Shown one piece after another: positions 63,878 to 64,000 of a DNA stretch of 64,000 nucleotides. The notes below the pieces were generated by a model. That model did not search any database and was not told where the DNA came from. It was given only the letters and a program-made list of their open reading frames with translations. This DNA is from Lingula anatina. Taxonomy: Eukaryota > Brachiopoda > Lingulata > Lingulida > Lingulidae. A program made the position numbers and the translations under genes. The number at the start of each line of letters is the position of its first letter. Positions within the stretch are counted from its first letter, which is position 1. The stretch is taken from contig NW_019775968.1 in NCBI RefSeq assembly GCF_001039355.2, positions 455,973 to 519,972 of the forward strand, read 5' to 3'.

Positions 63878-64000
63878 GTGGGTTTATAATTTTCTGCTTT
63901 GGATTTTCTAGCACTGATAATTAGCAGACATAATTAACATTTTTCTACTAGTGGAATTTGCAACTGAGTATTTAACAATATAGTTATGCAATTTTGGAGA

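Noticed and set aside
1-64000. CRISPR array, bacterial operon or viral genome
   Set aside because: No spaced direct-repeat array, no ribosome-binding-site-led gene strings and no viral structural or replication genes were seen; the spliced animal genes explain the coding content.

Overview
This is nuclear DNA from an invertebrate animal. It is AT-rich, with spliced genes of small exons and GT-AG introns, many short terminal-inverted-repeat elements and microsatellites. The gene set (EXOSC3, an LGR4/5/6-type receptor, LIN9 and an Ig-bearing class I cytokine receptor) points to a bilaterian, probably a highly heterozygous marine deuterostome or lophotrochozoan. I cannot name the species from sequence alone.

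Layout. (1) 1-14707 holds two nearly identical ~7 kb blocks (about 66-7620 and 7630-14707) separated by a single N at 7623. Each carries a repeat rich in nuclear-receptor motifs, a small TATA-box transcription unit, the first three coding exons of EXOSC3 on the minus strand, and coding exon 1 of the LGR gene on the plus strand. (2) 14709-18123 is a second exact-length duplication (2 x 1707 bp) split by a single N at 16416. (3) 13751-40789 is a complete LGR4/5/6-type leucine-rich-repeat GPCR: 20 coding exons, 1215 residues, first intron about 11.8 kb. (4) 43085-54111 is a complete LIN9 gene on the minus strand: 15 coding exons, 505 residues, tail-to-tail with LGR. (5) 54112-59786 is intergenic, with diverged local duplications and a 25-N gap. 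(6) 59787 to 63877 and beyond the right edge is the 5' part of a class I cytokine receptor: signal peptide, Ig domain, two-domain cytokine-binding module, transmembrane segment and a box1-like start of the tail.

The genes are not an operon. They act in RNA decay (EXOSC3), R-spondin/Wnt-type signalling (LGR), DREAM/MMB cell-cycle transcription (LIN9) and probably JAK/STAT signalling (cytokine receptor).

The most unusual object is a 323-bp element at 4821-5143. It has two 132-bp LTRs (TG...CA), a 59-bp centre with a CCA-matching primer-binding site and a polypurine tract, and a TATA target duplication. Each LTR contains an entire tRNA-Thr(UGU)-like gene with A box, B box and a T-run Pol III terminator. 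The matching empty site is preserved in the second block at 12239-12242. The duplicated blocks look like two haplotypes kept side by side by the assembler rather than true tandem duplications, because each copy ends at a single N.
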